From: CAWFKS01 sp963816435
Lineage (GTDB): Bacteria > Pseudomonadota > Alphaproteobacteria > Rhizobiales > Rhizobiaceae
Length of the DNA: 64,000 nt
Reading direction: 5' to 3'
NCBI GenBank assembly: GCA_963816435.1
Contig: CAWFKS010000007.1
Location: 1-64,000, forward strand
Part shown: positions 1 to 9,336 of the stretch, piece after piece
How the letters are laid out: every line of letters begins with the position of its first letter
Numbering within the stretch: position 1 is the stretch's first letter
Program-made: the position numbers and the translations under genes
The notes under the pieces: generated by a model
Database searches by the model: none
Told to the model about the DNA's origin: nothing
What the model saw: the letters and a program-made list of their open reading frames with translations, nothing else

Positions 1-591
1 GAACATGAACATGCCGCTGTTCCAGAAATAGTCTCCGGACGCAACGAAGCGCTCGGCAGTGGCGAGGTCGGGCTTTTCCTCAAACCTGTCGACGGCAAAG
101 CCGTCGCCTGCCGCGCCGCCGCGACGAATGTAGCCGTAGCCGGTCTCCGGTGCCGTCGGAACGATGCCGAAGGTCACCAGCCTCCCGGCCTCGGCCAGGG
201 GCAGTGCCTTGGCGATCGCGGCATGGAAGGACTTCACGTCGCGGATCAGATGATCGGCGGCGAGAACCAGGACGACCGGATCGTTGCCGCCAGCCAGCAG
301 GTAACGTGCTGCGACAGCGACCGCGGGTGCTGTGTTGCGGCCGGTGGGCTCCAGGATGATGCGCGCATTGCCATGGCCGATCTGGCGCAACTGCTCACCC
401 GCGAGGAAGCGATGCTCCTCGTTGCAGATCAGCACCGGCTCGGCCGCGTCCAGTCCTTCCATGCGCAGCACGGTCTGCTGCAGCATAGTGGAGTCGCCGG
501 CGAGTGCGTGGAACTGCTTGGGGTAAAGTTCTCGGGACAGCGGCCAGAGCCGGGTGCCGGATCCACCGGCCAGGACGAGCGGCACAAACAT
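1..591 (-). CDS. manC: Mannose-1-phosphate guanylyltransferase (3' end outside window)
   Basis: The enzyme makes GDP-mannose from mannose-1-phosphate and GTP for exopolysaccharide or LPS. The 197 visible residues carry the nucleotidyltransferase signature LAGGSGTRLWPLSR at residues 7-20, EPTGRNTAPA at 81-90, the FEEKPD motif at 170-175 and WNSGMF near 190-195. Only the N-terminal catalytic half is present because the gene runs off the left edge, so a C-terminal isomerase domain cannot be judged. The ATG at 591 is preceded on the minus strand by AAGGAAGCG, a good ribosome binding site. It is co-oriented with galE and the phosphohexomutase upstream, which would supply mannose-1-phosphate. That grouping is now split by the antitoxin segment. 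Confidence 0.93.
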   Translation of the reverse strand, partial: MFVPLVLAGGSGTRLWPLSRELYPKQFHALAGDSTMLQQTVLRMEGLDAAEPVLICNEEHRFLAGEQLRQIGHGNARIILEPTGRNTAPAVAVAARYLLAGGNDPVVLVLAADHLIRDVKSFHAAIAKALPLAEAGRLVTFGIVPTAPETGYGYIRRGGAAGDGFAVDRFEEKPDLATAERFVASGDYFWNSGMFMF

Positions 592-644
592 GGGTTTCGC
601 TTCCTTCGAATGGTGGGTCCTATGGGGCGCCATCAACGGTTCCC
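580..644. repeat. 65-bp imperfect direct repeat, copy A
   Basis: Bases 580-644 align without gaps to 1533-1597, with 48 of 65 positions identical by hand count. The best-conserved parts are the first 30 bases and the last 15. Copy A holds the first codons and the ribosome binding site of manC on the minus strand. The two copies lie in the same orientation and bracket the antitoxin segment. Confidence 0.75.
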
Positions 645-1147
645 GCCGGTACCTTTTCCGACAAGCCCTTGCACGGTAGCGGCAGCGCTTTGGCGCAACA
701 AAAGAGTCGCGTGGCCAAATACTGCAAGAAACTTGCTGCTGTCGAGCCGTGAATTCGTCGGCCGTGCGGCCCGCGTCGGGCAGTCGACGTGAACAAGAAG
801 GTGCATAAGCCTGAGCAGGCCCGCCTTTGCCTACGTGTGGGCAGACTGCAGGGGATGCATCAGGGCCATCTACGCGCGGTAGCCAGCAAGGCCCTCCGCG
901 TCGAAGCCGCCAGCTTCGTGTAGATCGCACGCATTTCGGAAAACGCTTATCCCGTTCGCACAGGGAGATGCAAGATGTTGATTCCCTGCTTCCGGTTCTC
1001 GAGGCCGTCGGCGAGCTTGCCTCGATGCTTACAGTAGGATCAGATTCTCGCGGCAAGGCCCAACGCCATCGGCAATGATTCACAGGGTGGCGAAGTCTCC
1101 GGCATCGGGGAAGCGTGGCGCCGTTTCATCGACGGCCATCGCAAGAC
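645..1147. other. About 500 bp with no recognisable gene
   Basis: No open frame here on either strand shows family resemblance, an ordered ribosome binding site or a plausible protein composition. A short ATG frame from 969 follows GGGAG but encodes only 36 residues and matches nothing I know. The segment lies between repeat copy A and the operator of the antitoxin gene. It is probably non-coding or the residue of an older insertion. Confidence 0.5.
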
Positions 1148-1164
1148 GTAATACTGTGTATTAC
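1148..1164. promoter_or_regulatory. Palindromic operator upstream of the RHH antitoxin
   Basis: GTAATAC-TGT-GTATTAC is a perfect 7-bp inverted repeat with a 3-base centre. It ends 16 bases before the antitoxin ATG. Ribbon-helix-helix antitoxins commonly repress their own operon by binding such small palindromes. Assignment to this protein is inference from position. Confidence 0.6.
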
Positions 1165-1180
1165 AAATTGGATCAGGACA

Positions 1181-1441
1181 ATGTCGAAACAGAACCTTTC
1201 GGACCCCGTCACGCTCAGGCTGCCGGAGGACGTGCTCGAGGAGATCAAGCAGATCGCCGAGACATGCGACCGGACGCGTAGCTGGGTCATGGTCAGGGCA
1301 CTGAAAATGTACCTTGCTGGCGAAGGACACGACATCCTCGCCGTGCGAAAGGGCCGCGAGCAGGTCGCGGCGGGCGACGTTCATGACATGGATGACGTGC
1401 TGCACGAGATTGACGAGATTGTCGGCTCGAAAGTCGCCTGA
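1181..1441 (+). CDS. Ribbon-helix-helix (CopG/ParD-like) antitoxin
   Basis: This 86-residue protein has the compact ribbon-helix-helix pattern: a beta strand DPVTLRLPEDV near residues 8-18, a helix EEIKQIAE, then TRSWVMVRALKMYL. This is the layout of CopG/ParD-type antitoxins, which bind DNA as dimers and neutralise RelE/ParE toxins through the C-terminal tail. I start at the ATG at 1181 because the ribbon begins a few residues later. The frame is open further upstream, but that stretch overlaps the operator. The stop codon overlaps the ATG of the following toxin remnant (TGATG), typical of translational coupling. With the toxin truncated it is probably an orphan repressor. Confidence 0.75.
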   Translation: MSKQNLSDPVTLRLPEDVLEEIKQIAETCDRTRSWVMVRALKMYLAGEGHDILAVRKGREQVAAGDVHDMDDVLHEIDEIVGSKVA

Positions 1442-1575
1442 TGAAGGTACGACTGTCCGGTGATGCGCGCGCCTATATCCGTTCGAAGGCGGCCTACCTG
1501 CGCAAACACTTCACGAGTCCCTCGACTGGGGGCGGCACAAACATGGATTTCTTTTCCTTGGAATCGCCAGAGTGA
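1441..1575 (+). pseudogene. 3'-truncated ParE/RelE-like toxin
   Basis: The ATG at 1441 overlaps the antitoxin stop. The first 24 residues, MKVRLSGDARAYIRSKAAYL then RKHF, look like the N-terminal strand and helix of a ParE/RelE-family toxin. Family members run to about 90-110 residues; this frame stops after 44. From codon 32 on, the DNA is repeat copy B, which on the other strand is a remnant of a manC-like gene start, so the last dozen codons are not toxin sequence. The C-terminal strands that carry the active site are missing, so activity is very unlikely. The family call rests on the N-terminus and gene order only. Confidence 0.6.
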
Positions 1576-1597
1576 CGCGGAGCCATCAGCGGTTCCG
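1533..1597. repeat. 65-bp imperfect direct repeat, copy B
   Basis: Partner of 580-644. On the minus strand it contains AAGGAAAAGAAATCCATG followed by TTTGTGCCG, matching the manC ribosome binding site and its first codons (M-F-V-P). It also covers the galE stop codon at 1586-1588. It looks like the start of a second manC copy whose body has been replaced by the truncated toxin. Confidence 0.75.
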
Positions 1598-2571
1598 CCC
1601 TCTCAGCACCTCTTCCCACTGCAGCGCGTTGGCAATGATCTCCCTCAGGTCGTCATGTGCGGGCTGCCAGTCGAATTCCGACCGGGCGCGAGCTGCATCG
1701 GCGACGATCGCCGCCGGATCACCCGCGCGCCGCACTACTTCACGCGCCTCGATCGGCTTGCCGGCGACCTCGCTGACGGCATCGACCACCTCGCGCACGG
1801 AATAGCCGCGCCCGTAGCCGCAATTGGCGACCAGCGAAGGAGCGCCCGCGCGCAGGCGCTGCAGCGCCATGTGGTGCGCCTCGACGAGATCGGTCACATG
1901 GATGTAGTCGCGCACGCCGGTGCCGTCCGGCGTCGGAAAGTCGGTGCCGTAGATCTCGATGAACTGCCGCTTGCCGGTCGCCACCTCGCACGCAACCTTG
2001 ATCAGATGCGTGGCGCCCCGCGTGGACTGGCCGGTGCGCATCGCCGGATCGGCCCCCGCGACGTTGAAGTAGCGGAGGGCGGTGTATCGGAAGCCGTGTG
2101 CGGCGGCAGCGTCGCGCAGCATGATCTCGGTCATCAGCTTCGAGGAGCCGTATGGCGATTCCGGAGCGTCGGCGCATCCTCGGCGACGGGCACGTGCGCG
2201 CGGCGTGCCGTAGACGGCGGCTGTGGAGGAAAAGATGAAGTTCTCGACGCCGCAGCGCACCGCGCTCTCGATCAGCGCACGCGACTTCACGGTGTTGTTT
2301 TCGTAGTATTCGAGCGGCCGCGCGACGGAGTCCGGCACGACGACCGAGCCGGCAAAATGGATGATCGCATCCACGTTGCGTTCGCGCAGCAATCCTCGAT
2401 CAGCGGCTGGTCTGCAATGTCGGCGACGACGAGTTCCGCCCGCGGTGCAACTGCCCAGTCAAAGCCAGTTGCGAGGTTGTCGACCACGACCACATCCTCG
2501 CCGGCATCGACAAGCTTCCACACCATGTGGCTGCCGATATAGCCGGCCCCGCCCGTCACAAGTGTGGTCAT
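1586..2571 (-). CDS. galE: UDP-glucose 4-epimerase (frameshifted)
   Basis: This SDR-family epimerase interconverts UDP-glucose and UDP-galactose for polysaccharide synthesis. From the ATG at 2571 it reads MTTLVTGGAGYIGSH, the NAD-binding Gly motif. After a frame change near 2391 it continues with the conserved SSTAAVYG and the catalytic Y-x3-K (YGSSK, about residues 141-145), then RYFNVAGAD and VRDYIHVTDL. One base is missing near 2391, where GATTGCTG would restore the frame with one added base. A second, self-cancelling pair of shifts near 2165 and 2195 garbles about ten residues between VYGTP and PESPYG. Repaired length is about 328 residues, normal for GalE. Sequence error is more likely than decay because conservation continues on both sides. 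Confidence 0.85.
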
Positions 2572-2878
2572 CGCATGCAGCTCCCCGTACCGGCCTCGGA
2601 AATCCGCGGCCTCCAACGACATTCCTCCGGCGAGAGGAAATGCGCTGTCTACATTCAGTGTCCCCGCCACCGCAACCGAGGAACACACGCCAGCCGCGGC
2701 TCCTGTCGGAAGCCGGCGTTGCGACAAATAGCTGGCAGACGGGTGCTTAAGGATTTCGAAACGGAGCTGCAAAGCGGCGTGCGAGCGCCAAGATTTGCGG
2801 CACTAAGGTTGACGAAGCTTTTCGGTCGCGTGTGGTGCTCCGGCAGATCCGTCGTCGAAGCGGCCGGCGCGGCCGCTC
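2572..2878. other. Intergenic gap between the phosphohexomutase and galE
   Basis: I see no gene in this 307-bp stretch. Just after the phosphohexomutase stop codon lies a 7-bp stem (2859-2865 with 2871-2877) around a 5-base loop. It has no T-tract on the minus strand, so it is at best a weak terminator or an mRNA-stabilising hairpin. The rest probably carries the galE promoter, though no clear -35/-10 pair stands out. Confidence 0.45.
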
Positions 2879-4234
2879 TCAGCCGGTAATCAGGCTCGAA
2901 AGCTCGGCAACCTTGCTCTCCAGAAGAACCCGGTCCCCCCTCGTCTCGACGTTGAGGCGCAGAAGTGGCTCCGTGTTGGAGGCCCGCAGGTTGAAGCGCC
3001 AGTCGTCGAAAGCCATGCTGAGCCCGTCGATCGTCTCGACTTTCGGCCCGACAGGGGCGAAATGTTCGGCGACGCGCTCCTGCACGCGCGCGGCATCATC
3101 GACGGTGAAGTTGATCTCGCCCGAACAGGGAAAGGCCGCCATGCGCTCCTCGACGAGTTCGGCAAGTCCCGCATCGCGCACCGAGAGTTCGGCCACGACT
3201 GCCAGCCACGCCAGCATCCCGGAATCGCAATAGCTGAACTTGCGGAAATAATGATGTGCACTCATCTCGCCGCCGTAGGCGGCATTCTCCTCGCGCATCA
3301 TCTGCTTGAAGAAGGCGTGGCCGGTCGGGCAGATTTTCGGCACCCCGCCGGCGGCGGTGACCATGTCGACCGTGTTCCAGGTCAGGCGCGGATCGTAGAG
3401 AATGGTGGCGCCGGGTTCCTCGCGCAGCACGGCCTGCGCGATCAGGCCGACCAGGTAGTATCCCTCGATGAAACGGCCGGTGTGGTCATAGAGGAAGCAG
3501 CGGTCGAAATCGCCATCCCAGGCGATCCCGAGATCGGCGCCATGCGCCCTCACCGCCTCGCTGGCGCGGCTGCGCTTTTCAGGCAGCAGCGGGTTGGGCA
3601 CGCCGTTGGGCAGTTCGGGATCCGGCGCATGGTCGATCTTGATGAACTCGAACGGCAGGTACTTTTCCAGCAGGTCGATCACCGGTCCGGCGCAGCCGTT
3701 GCCGGCATGGCAGACGATCTTCATCGGCCTGAGCGCCACACCGGCGACCTGCTCCAGCAAACGCTCGATGTAGGCCGCCCGGCCCGGCGCCGGCAGGAGC
3801 TTGCCACGCTCGGCAAATCCGCCGACCGGTGCGATGGACCGGTCCGACATCACGAGCGACTCGATCGCTCCGAGGGCGTTGTCGCGCGTTGCGGCGGCCG
3901 CATCCGCCAGCACCATCTTGAAACCGTTGTAGTCTTCGGGATTGTGGCTGGCGGTTACCATCAACCCCGCGTCGGCGCCGCTGTCGGCGGTGTGGAAGTA
4001 GACTTCCTCGGTGCCGCACTGCCCAAGCGGAAGCACGTCGACGCCGCCATCGAGCAGGCCCTCCGTGAGCGCCCAGGCGAAGGCAGGGCTGTCGCGCCGC
4101 ATGTCGTGCCCGACGACGACGCAGCGCGGCTTGCGCAACTCGGCGGTCGCCTGGCCGAGCCGGTAGGCGAAGGGCACGTTGATCTCGGCGGGGATACGGC
4201 CCCGCACGTCGTAGGCCTTGAACGGAGACGGCAG
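2879..4234 (-). CDS. Phosphomannomutase/phosphoglucomutase
   Basis: This alpha-D-phosphohexomutase makes mannose-1-phosphate (or glucose-1-phosphate) for the sugar-nucleotide genes downstream. The phosphoserine loop VTASHNPEDYNGFK (Ser near residue 96), the Mg2+ motif DGDFDR near 240-245, the sugar-binding GGEMSAHHYF and the phosphate-binding RASNTEP near the C-terminus are all intact. The start is unclear. The conserved FKAYDVRG segment lies upstream of the first GTG (4207), so translation must begin earlier. The only in-frame candidate near the GGAGGG ribosome binding site is CTG at 4234, giving about 451 residues. Either CTG is used or an ATG has been misread. It lies 39 bp downstream of bioY. 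Confidence 0.85.
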   Translation of the reverse strand: MPSPFKAYDVRGRIPAEINVPFAYRLGQATAELRKPRCVVVGHDMRRDSPAFAWALTEGLLDGGVDVLPLGQCGTEEVYFHTADSGADAGLMVTASHNPEDYNGFKMVLADAAAATRDNALGAIESLVMSDRSIAPVGGFAERGKLLPAPGRAAYIERLLEQVAGVALRPMKIVCHAGNGCAGPVIDLLEKYLPFEFIKIDHAPDPELPNGVPNPLLPEKRSRASEAVRAHGADLGIAWDGDFDRCFLYDHTGRFIEGYYLVGLIAQAVLREEPGATILYDPRLTWNTVDMVTAAGGVPKICPTGHAFFKQMMREENAAYGGEMSAHHYFRKFSYCDSGMLAWLAVVAELSVRDAGLAELVEERMAAFPCSGEINFTVDDAARVQERVAEHFAPVGPKVETIDGLSMAFDDWRFNLRASNTEPLLRLNVETRGDRVLLESKVAELSSLITG

Positions 4235-4273
4235 TGCTTTGTCCCTCCGCCGACGGTGCGCCGCGGGTGCCCG

Positions 4274-4867
4274 TCAGGCCGGCGTCTTCACCAGCGACCA
4301 GACCGCCGGCACGATCGCCGAAGCGAGCGCAAGCTTGATCATGTCTGGCACAAGGAAAGGCGCGACACCGAACTGCCAGGCCGTCGGGGCACCGGTCAGC
4401 CAGGCGAGCCATGCGAAGCCGCAGGCCATCATCGCGATTTCGGCCAGCAGCATGGCCCCGAACAGGCGCAACGCGCTGCGATCCATGCCGCGGTCAGCCG
4501 CCCAGCCGACAATCGCGGCCATGGCGACGAAGCCTAGCAGATACCCGCCTGTCGGGCCCATCATGTAGGCGAGCCCGATGCCCTTTTCGGGCGAAGACTG
4601 GAAGACCGGCAGGCCGGCCGCGCCCTCGGCAAGATACAGGAGCAGCGTCGCCACACCGAGCCGGCGGCCGAACGCGGCGGCGATCAGCAGCACCGCCAGC
4701 GTCTGGAGCGACATGTCGACCGGGCCGAGCACCACCTTGGTCTTGGCGGAGACCGTCAGGAGCAACGTGCCGATCACCGCAAGCCCGGCTTGCATGACGA
4801 GGCGGGCGGCCGGATTGGCCGGGAGTGCAAGCGAGACCAGTGGGCGGGCGGGTGCAAGGGTGGTCAT
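4274..4867 (-). CDS. bioY: Biotin transporter, S component
   Basis: BioY is the membrane substrate-binding subunit of the ECF-type biotin importer and in some alphaproteobacteria may work alone. The 197-residue product has about six hydrophobic segments. The family core is visible in LTVSAKTKVVLGPVDMSLQ, LYLAEGAAGLPVF and YMMGPTGGYLLGF. The ATG at 4867 follows GGAGGG with 8-base spacing on the minus strand. No bioM or bioN gene lies beside it, so energising subunits would have to be encoded elsewhere. I saw no BioR-type TTATCTATAA palindrome just upstream. Confidence 0.9.
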   Translation of the reverse strand: MTTLAPARPLVSLALPANPAARLVMQAGLAVIGTLLLTVSAKTKVVLGPVDMSLQTLAVLLIAAAFGRRLGVATLLLYLAEGAAGLPVFQSSPEKGIGLAYMMGPTGGYLLGFVAMAAIVGWAADRGMDRSALRLFGAMLLAEIAMMACGFAWLAWLTGAPTAWQFGVAPFLVPDMIKLALASAIVPAVWSLVKTPA

Positions 4868-4981
4868 GACGGGATCCCTCCGGAAACTTTGGCGAGCCCC
4901 TCGTATATTGCCTGGGGCGTGGCGCGGCAATCGCTTCGTCGCATGTCCACAGACCCGACGGCATCTTCGCGGCAGCGCGCC

Positions 4982-5783
4982 TCAGCTCTCCGGATCGGGG
5001 GGCGCGGTCAAGCGCGCGCTTCACGACCGCGTCATCCAGATCGCCGAGGAAATTTTCGATCGTGGCCGCGTTGATGCCGAGATCGTGGTCGCCGTAGCGC
5101 GAAACCGCACGCATATCGACATAGACAGTGTCGCCCTCGTTGGTGAGCCGGATCGCCACGTCCGACTTCAGGCCCAGAAGCAGGCTGGAAGCCACGGCCT
5201 CGATCGTCGCCTCGCCGGTGCCGAGCTGGGTGCCGACAGGACGCTCGACGGTCCATCCGCGCTGCGCCATGAGGTCCTGAATGGACGCCAGCACCAGCGT
5301 CACCGGCAGCGCATAGCGCCGGCCGGTCAGGGACGGATAGAAATCCGACTGCTCCAGAGCCTGGCCCGGGGTCATCAAAGTGATCGAATTCATCTCGGGC
5401 GGCCGGTTCAGGCGCGCAACGACGAAACGCGGCGGATTGACCAGGTCCGTCGAGATGTCGGTCAGCTTCGGATAGGCGAAATACCTGAATGCGCCCACGC
5501 CGAACGGCGCCAGCACGATCAGTGCAAGCAGAAGCCCTGCGGCCGCGGCTCCTCCACCGCGCGCGCCGATCTGCCACAGCCGGAACAGCCCCACCGCGGC
5601 CAGCAACAAGGCGAGCAACGCAAGTGCCGCGACCAGCGCCAGCACCCAAAGGAACGGTGGCGTCTCGAGCAGACCGTAGCGATGGGCGGCCGCCGCGACC
5701 AGCAGCAGCACCACGCAGAACCAGCCCACGCGGCGCGACCAGAACGCCGCGTGGGAGGTCTTTCGCTCGACGATTGCCGTCAT
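4982..5783 (-). CDS. DUF1499 membrane protein (frameshifted near its 3' end)
   Basis: The protein begins with three hydrophobic segments within roughly the first 110 residues. A soluble DUF1499 domain follows, with the family pattern of PPEMNSITL, YPSLTGRRYALP and RLTNEGDTVYVDMRAVSRYGDHDLG. Function is unknown. As read, the frame runs on for hundreds of bases through bioY in the wrong phase, which is implausible. Removing one base from the six-C run at 4997-5002 gives PPDPES followed by TGA at 4982-4984, and a normal length of about 266 residues. I start at ATG 5783 rather than the GTG two codons upstream. Confidence 0.75.
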
Positions 5784-5834
5784 CGGCACAGTGGCGCGAA
5801 CGGACTCATGGTGCGGCTCTCGCCACGCTCTTTG

Positions 5835-7463
<1,629 letters not shown>

Positions 7464-7631
7464 GGGGTTCCTCCAATCGGTTGTCGCGCCGGATTGTGCA
7501 AGGAACGCGGCTTTTGTCCAGCCGCATCGGGACGCCTGCGGCATCGAGGCGGTGCTGCCCCGTCCATGTCTCGGCGCGGGCCGCTATTGGCGGGATGACC
7601 GCGCGCAGAACAAACCGCGGGAACAACCGGA

Positions 7632-7760
7632 TCAGTCGAGCGCGGCCACCGACTGCAAGACGATGCGCTGCAGTTCCAGCCGTCCGGAAACGCCGAGGCG
7701 GCGATAGATTTCGATCGAGTGCTGGCGCGAGCGCGGAGCATCCGGCCTATAGACAGTCGC
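7632..7760 (-). pseudogene. Remnant of a LuxR-type regulator C-terminus
   Basis: Directly after the tadD stop, and in the same frame, 42 codons read on to a TGA at 7632-7634. The peptide contains SRQHSIEIYRRLGVSGRLEL, which resembles the recognition helix and tail of LuxR-family helix-turn-helix domains. No start codon, ribosome binding site or upstream receiver or ligand domain accompanies it, so it is best seen as a leftover gene end. The match is by eye only. Confidence 0.45.
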
Positions 7761-8234
7761 TCAAGTTCCGGTGGCGAGGAGTTCGAGGTTGGCGTCGACC
7801 AGCTTTGTGTCACTCAACCCGCGACGCGCTTCCATGAACAACTCGCGCGCCTTGGCCCTGTTGCCCCGCAACATCTGAGAGTAGCCCATGTTGTTGATGA
7901 TTCGCGGTCTTCGGCCCTCGAGCTTCAGAAGCTGCTCATAGGCGCGATCGGCGAAGTCGAACCGTCCGAGCTCGTCATAAGCGGCCGCCAGCCCCAGCCA
8001 AGCCTCTGAACTGCTCGCGTTGAGCTCCACCGCGCTGCGGAAGTGCTGTTCGGCCAAGCCGTAATTGCCGGAGCGAAACTGCGCCTTGCCCTCGGCGAGG
8101 TCGGACGCGGATCCATCGGCGTGACTGTCGCCGATCGACGTCGTTCGCGTCGTGTCGACGGCAGTCGTCTGGCATCCGGAGAGTGCAGCAACTGCCAAGG
8201 CGGCGCCCGCAGCGATAAGGACTTTCCTGTTCAT
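7761..8234 (-). CDS. tadD: TPR lipoprotein of the Tad pilus locus
   Basis: TadD-like proteins are outer-membrane pilotin-type lipoproteins that assist secretin assembly in Tad pilus export. This 157-residue protein has a lipoprotein signal peptide with lipobox LSGC (Cys21). Tetratricopeptide-type helices follow: GNYGLAEQHFRSAVEL, EAWLGLAAAYDELGRF, FADRAYEQLL and YSQMLRGNRAKARELF. The ATG at 8234 is the natural start because the signal peptide begins there. It is the last gene of the Tad operon, 135 bp after tadC, and may have its own promoter in that gap. Confidence 0.85.
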   Translation of the reverse strand: MNRKVLIAAGAALAVAALSGCQTTAVDTTRTTSIGDSHADGSASDLAEGKAQFRSGNYGLAEQHFRSAVELNASSSEAWLGLAAAYDELGRFDFADRAYEQLLKLEGRRPRIINNMGYSQMLRGNRAKARELFMEARRGLSDTKLVDANLELLATGT

Positions 8235-8369
8235 GCCCCTCTTGCTCGACCTACGCCGAGTCCCTCGGTCCCCTTCGCCTTGTATATTGCAAACCCCTTA
8301 AATATCGCATGTGCGAGCCAGCCGCATTTTGAGGGCTTCGGTCATCACCGGTTAACCAGCGCAGGACGG

Positions 8370-9335
8370 TCACTGCGTCGTCATCTTCACGATGATCGGG
8401 ATGATGGCGATCATCAGCACGACAGGCAGGATGCAGACCGTCACAGGAACCGACATCTTTGCCGGCAGCGCGTGTGCCTTTTCTTCGGCGCGCGACATGC
8501 GCTTGTGGCGCATTTCATCGGAAAACACTCGGAGTGTCGCGGAAAGGCTGGTGCCAAGCTCGCGCGATTGCTGCAGCAAGGTTGCGAACGACCGAACCTC
8601 GTCGAGGCTCAGCCTGTCGGCGAGAGACTTGAGCGCGCCGTCAAGGTCGCGGCCGGCGCGCATCTCGATCGTCATCAAGCGTAGATTCTCGGCCAGCGAG
8701 GGATACGTCATCTCCAGCTCTTTGGAGACGCGGTCGATGCTGGCCTCCATGCTCAGTCCCGCGTCAGAGCATACGATCATGAGATCCATGAAGTCGGGAA
8801 ACCCGTTGCGGTACTCCGTCATCTTGGTGGACACCTTGCGCGACAGCGCCAATCCCGGCAGGAAATAGGCGAGCCCGCCGCAGATCCCGATGAAAACCCA
8901 GCGGTTGCTGAACGGGGAGTCCGCGCCGGCGACACCGACCAGCACGAAGGCGGCGATTGCTGCCGCGGCCAGCGCGACAAAGCGGACAAGGAAAAAGGTG
9001 CCCACCGCGCGCGGGCCCATGTAACCGGCCTGGATCAGCTTGAGACGAAGCCTGGCCACGTTTTCCGGGTCGGTCTTGGCGTAGAATTCGTGGGCCTGCT
9101 TCGCCGCCTTCTCTCGTACGGCGTTGACGCCGCGCCTGGCGGGTTGCGCGCGCTCGCTTCCCGGACCTGGTTCGGTGTCCTCGATCTTCAATCGGCGCTT
9201 TCCTGCACTGCGGGCACCCGGGCCGGCAAGCATCGGCCAGGCAATCGCCATGACCCCGGCGAGCAGCAACAGCAAGGCGACCGATTGCACCAGGCCGCCA
9301 GCGAGATAGGCGCTCATGTCGGGAACCAGCGTCAT
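8370..9335 (-). CDS. tadC: Tad pilus inner-membrane platform protein TadC
   Basis: This 321-residue type II secretion F-domain protein pairs with TadB as the membrane platform on which the TadA ATPase acts. Hydrophobic segments are seen near residues 12-35, at two stretches around 115-160 and at the C-terminus (VTVCILPVVLMIAIIPIIVKM). The GspF-type cytoplasmic region lies between, with DFMDLMIVCSDAGLSMEASIDRV and SRELGTSLSATLRVFSDEMR. The ATG at 9335 is one base beyond the tadB stop (TGACATG), so the two are tightly coupled. Confidence 0.9.
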   Translation of the reverse strand: MTLVPDMSAYLAGGLVQSVALLLLLAGVMAIAWPMLAGPGARSAGKRRLKIEDTEPGPGSERAQPARRGVNAVREKAAKQAHEFYAKTDPENVARLRLKLIQAGYMGPRAVGTFFLVRFVALAAAAIAAFVLVGVAGADSPFSNRWVFIGICGGLAYFLPGLALSRKVSTKMTEYRNGFPDFMDLMIVCSDAGLSMEASIDRVSKELEMTYPSLAENLRLMTIEMRAGRDLDGALKSLADRLSLDEVRSFATLLQQSRELGTSLSATLRVFSDEMRHKRMSRAEEKAHALPAKMSVPVTVCILPVVLMIAIIPIIVKMTTQ

Positions 9336-9336
9336 G

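Noticed and set aside
4494..5783. Apparent fusion of DUF1499 to an extra 160-residue C-terminal part
   Set aside because: The extra part is the wrong frame of bioY; removing one base from a six-base run gives a stop just after the DUF1499 domain.
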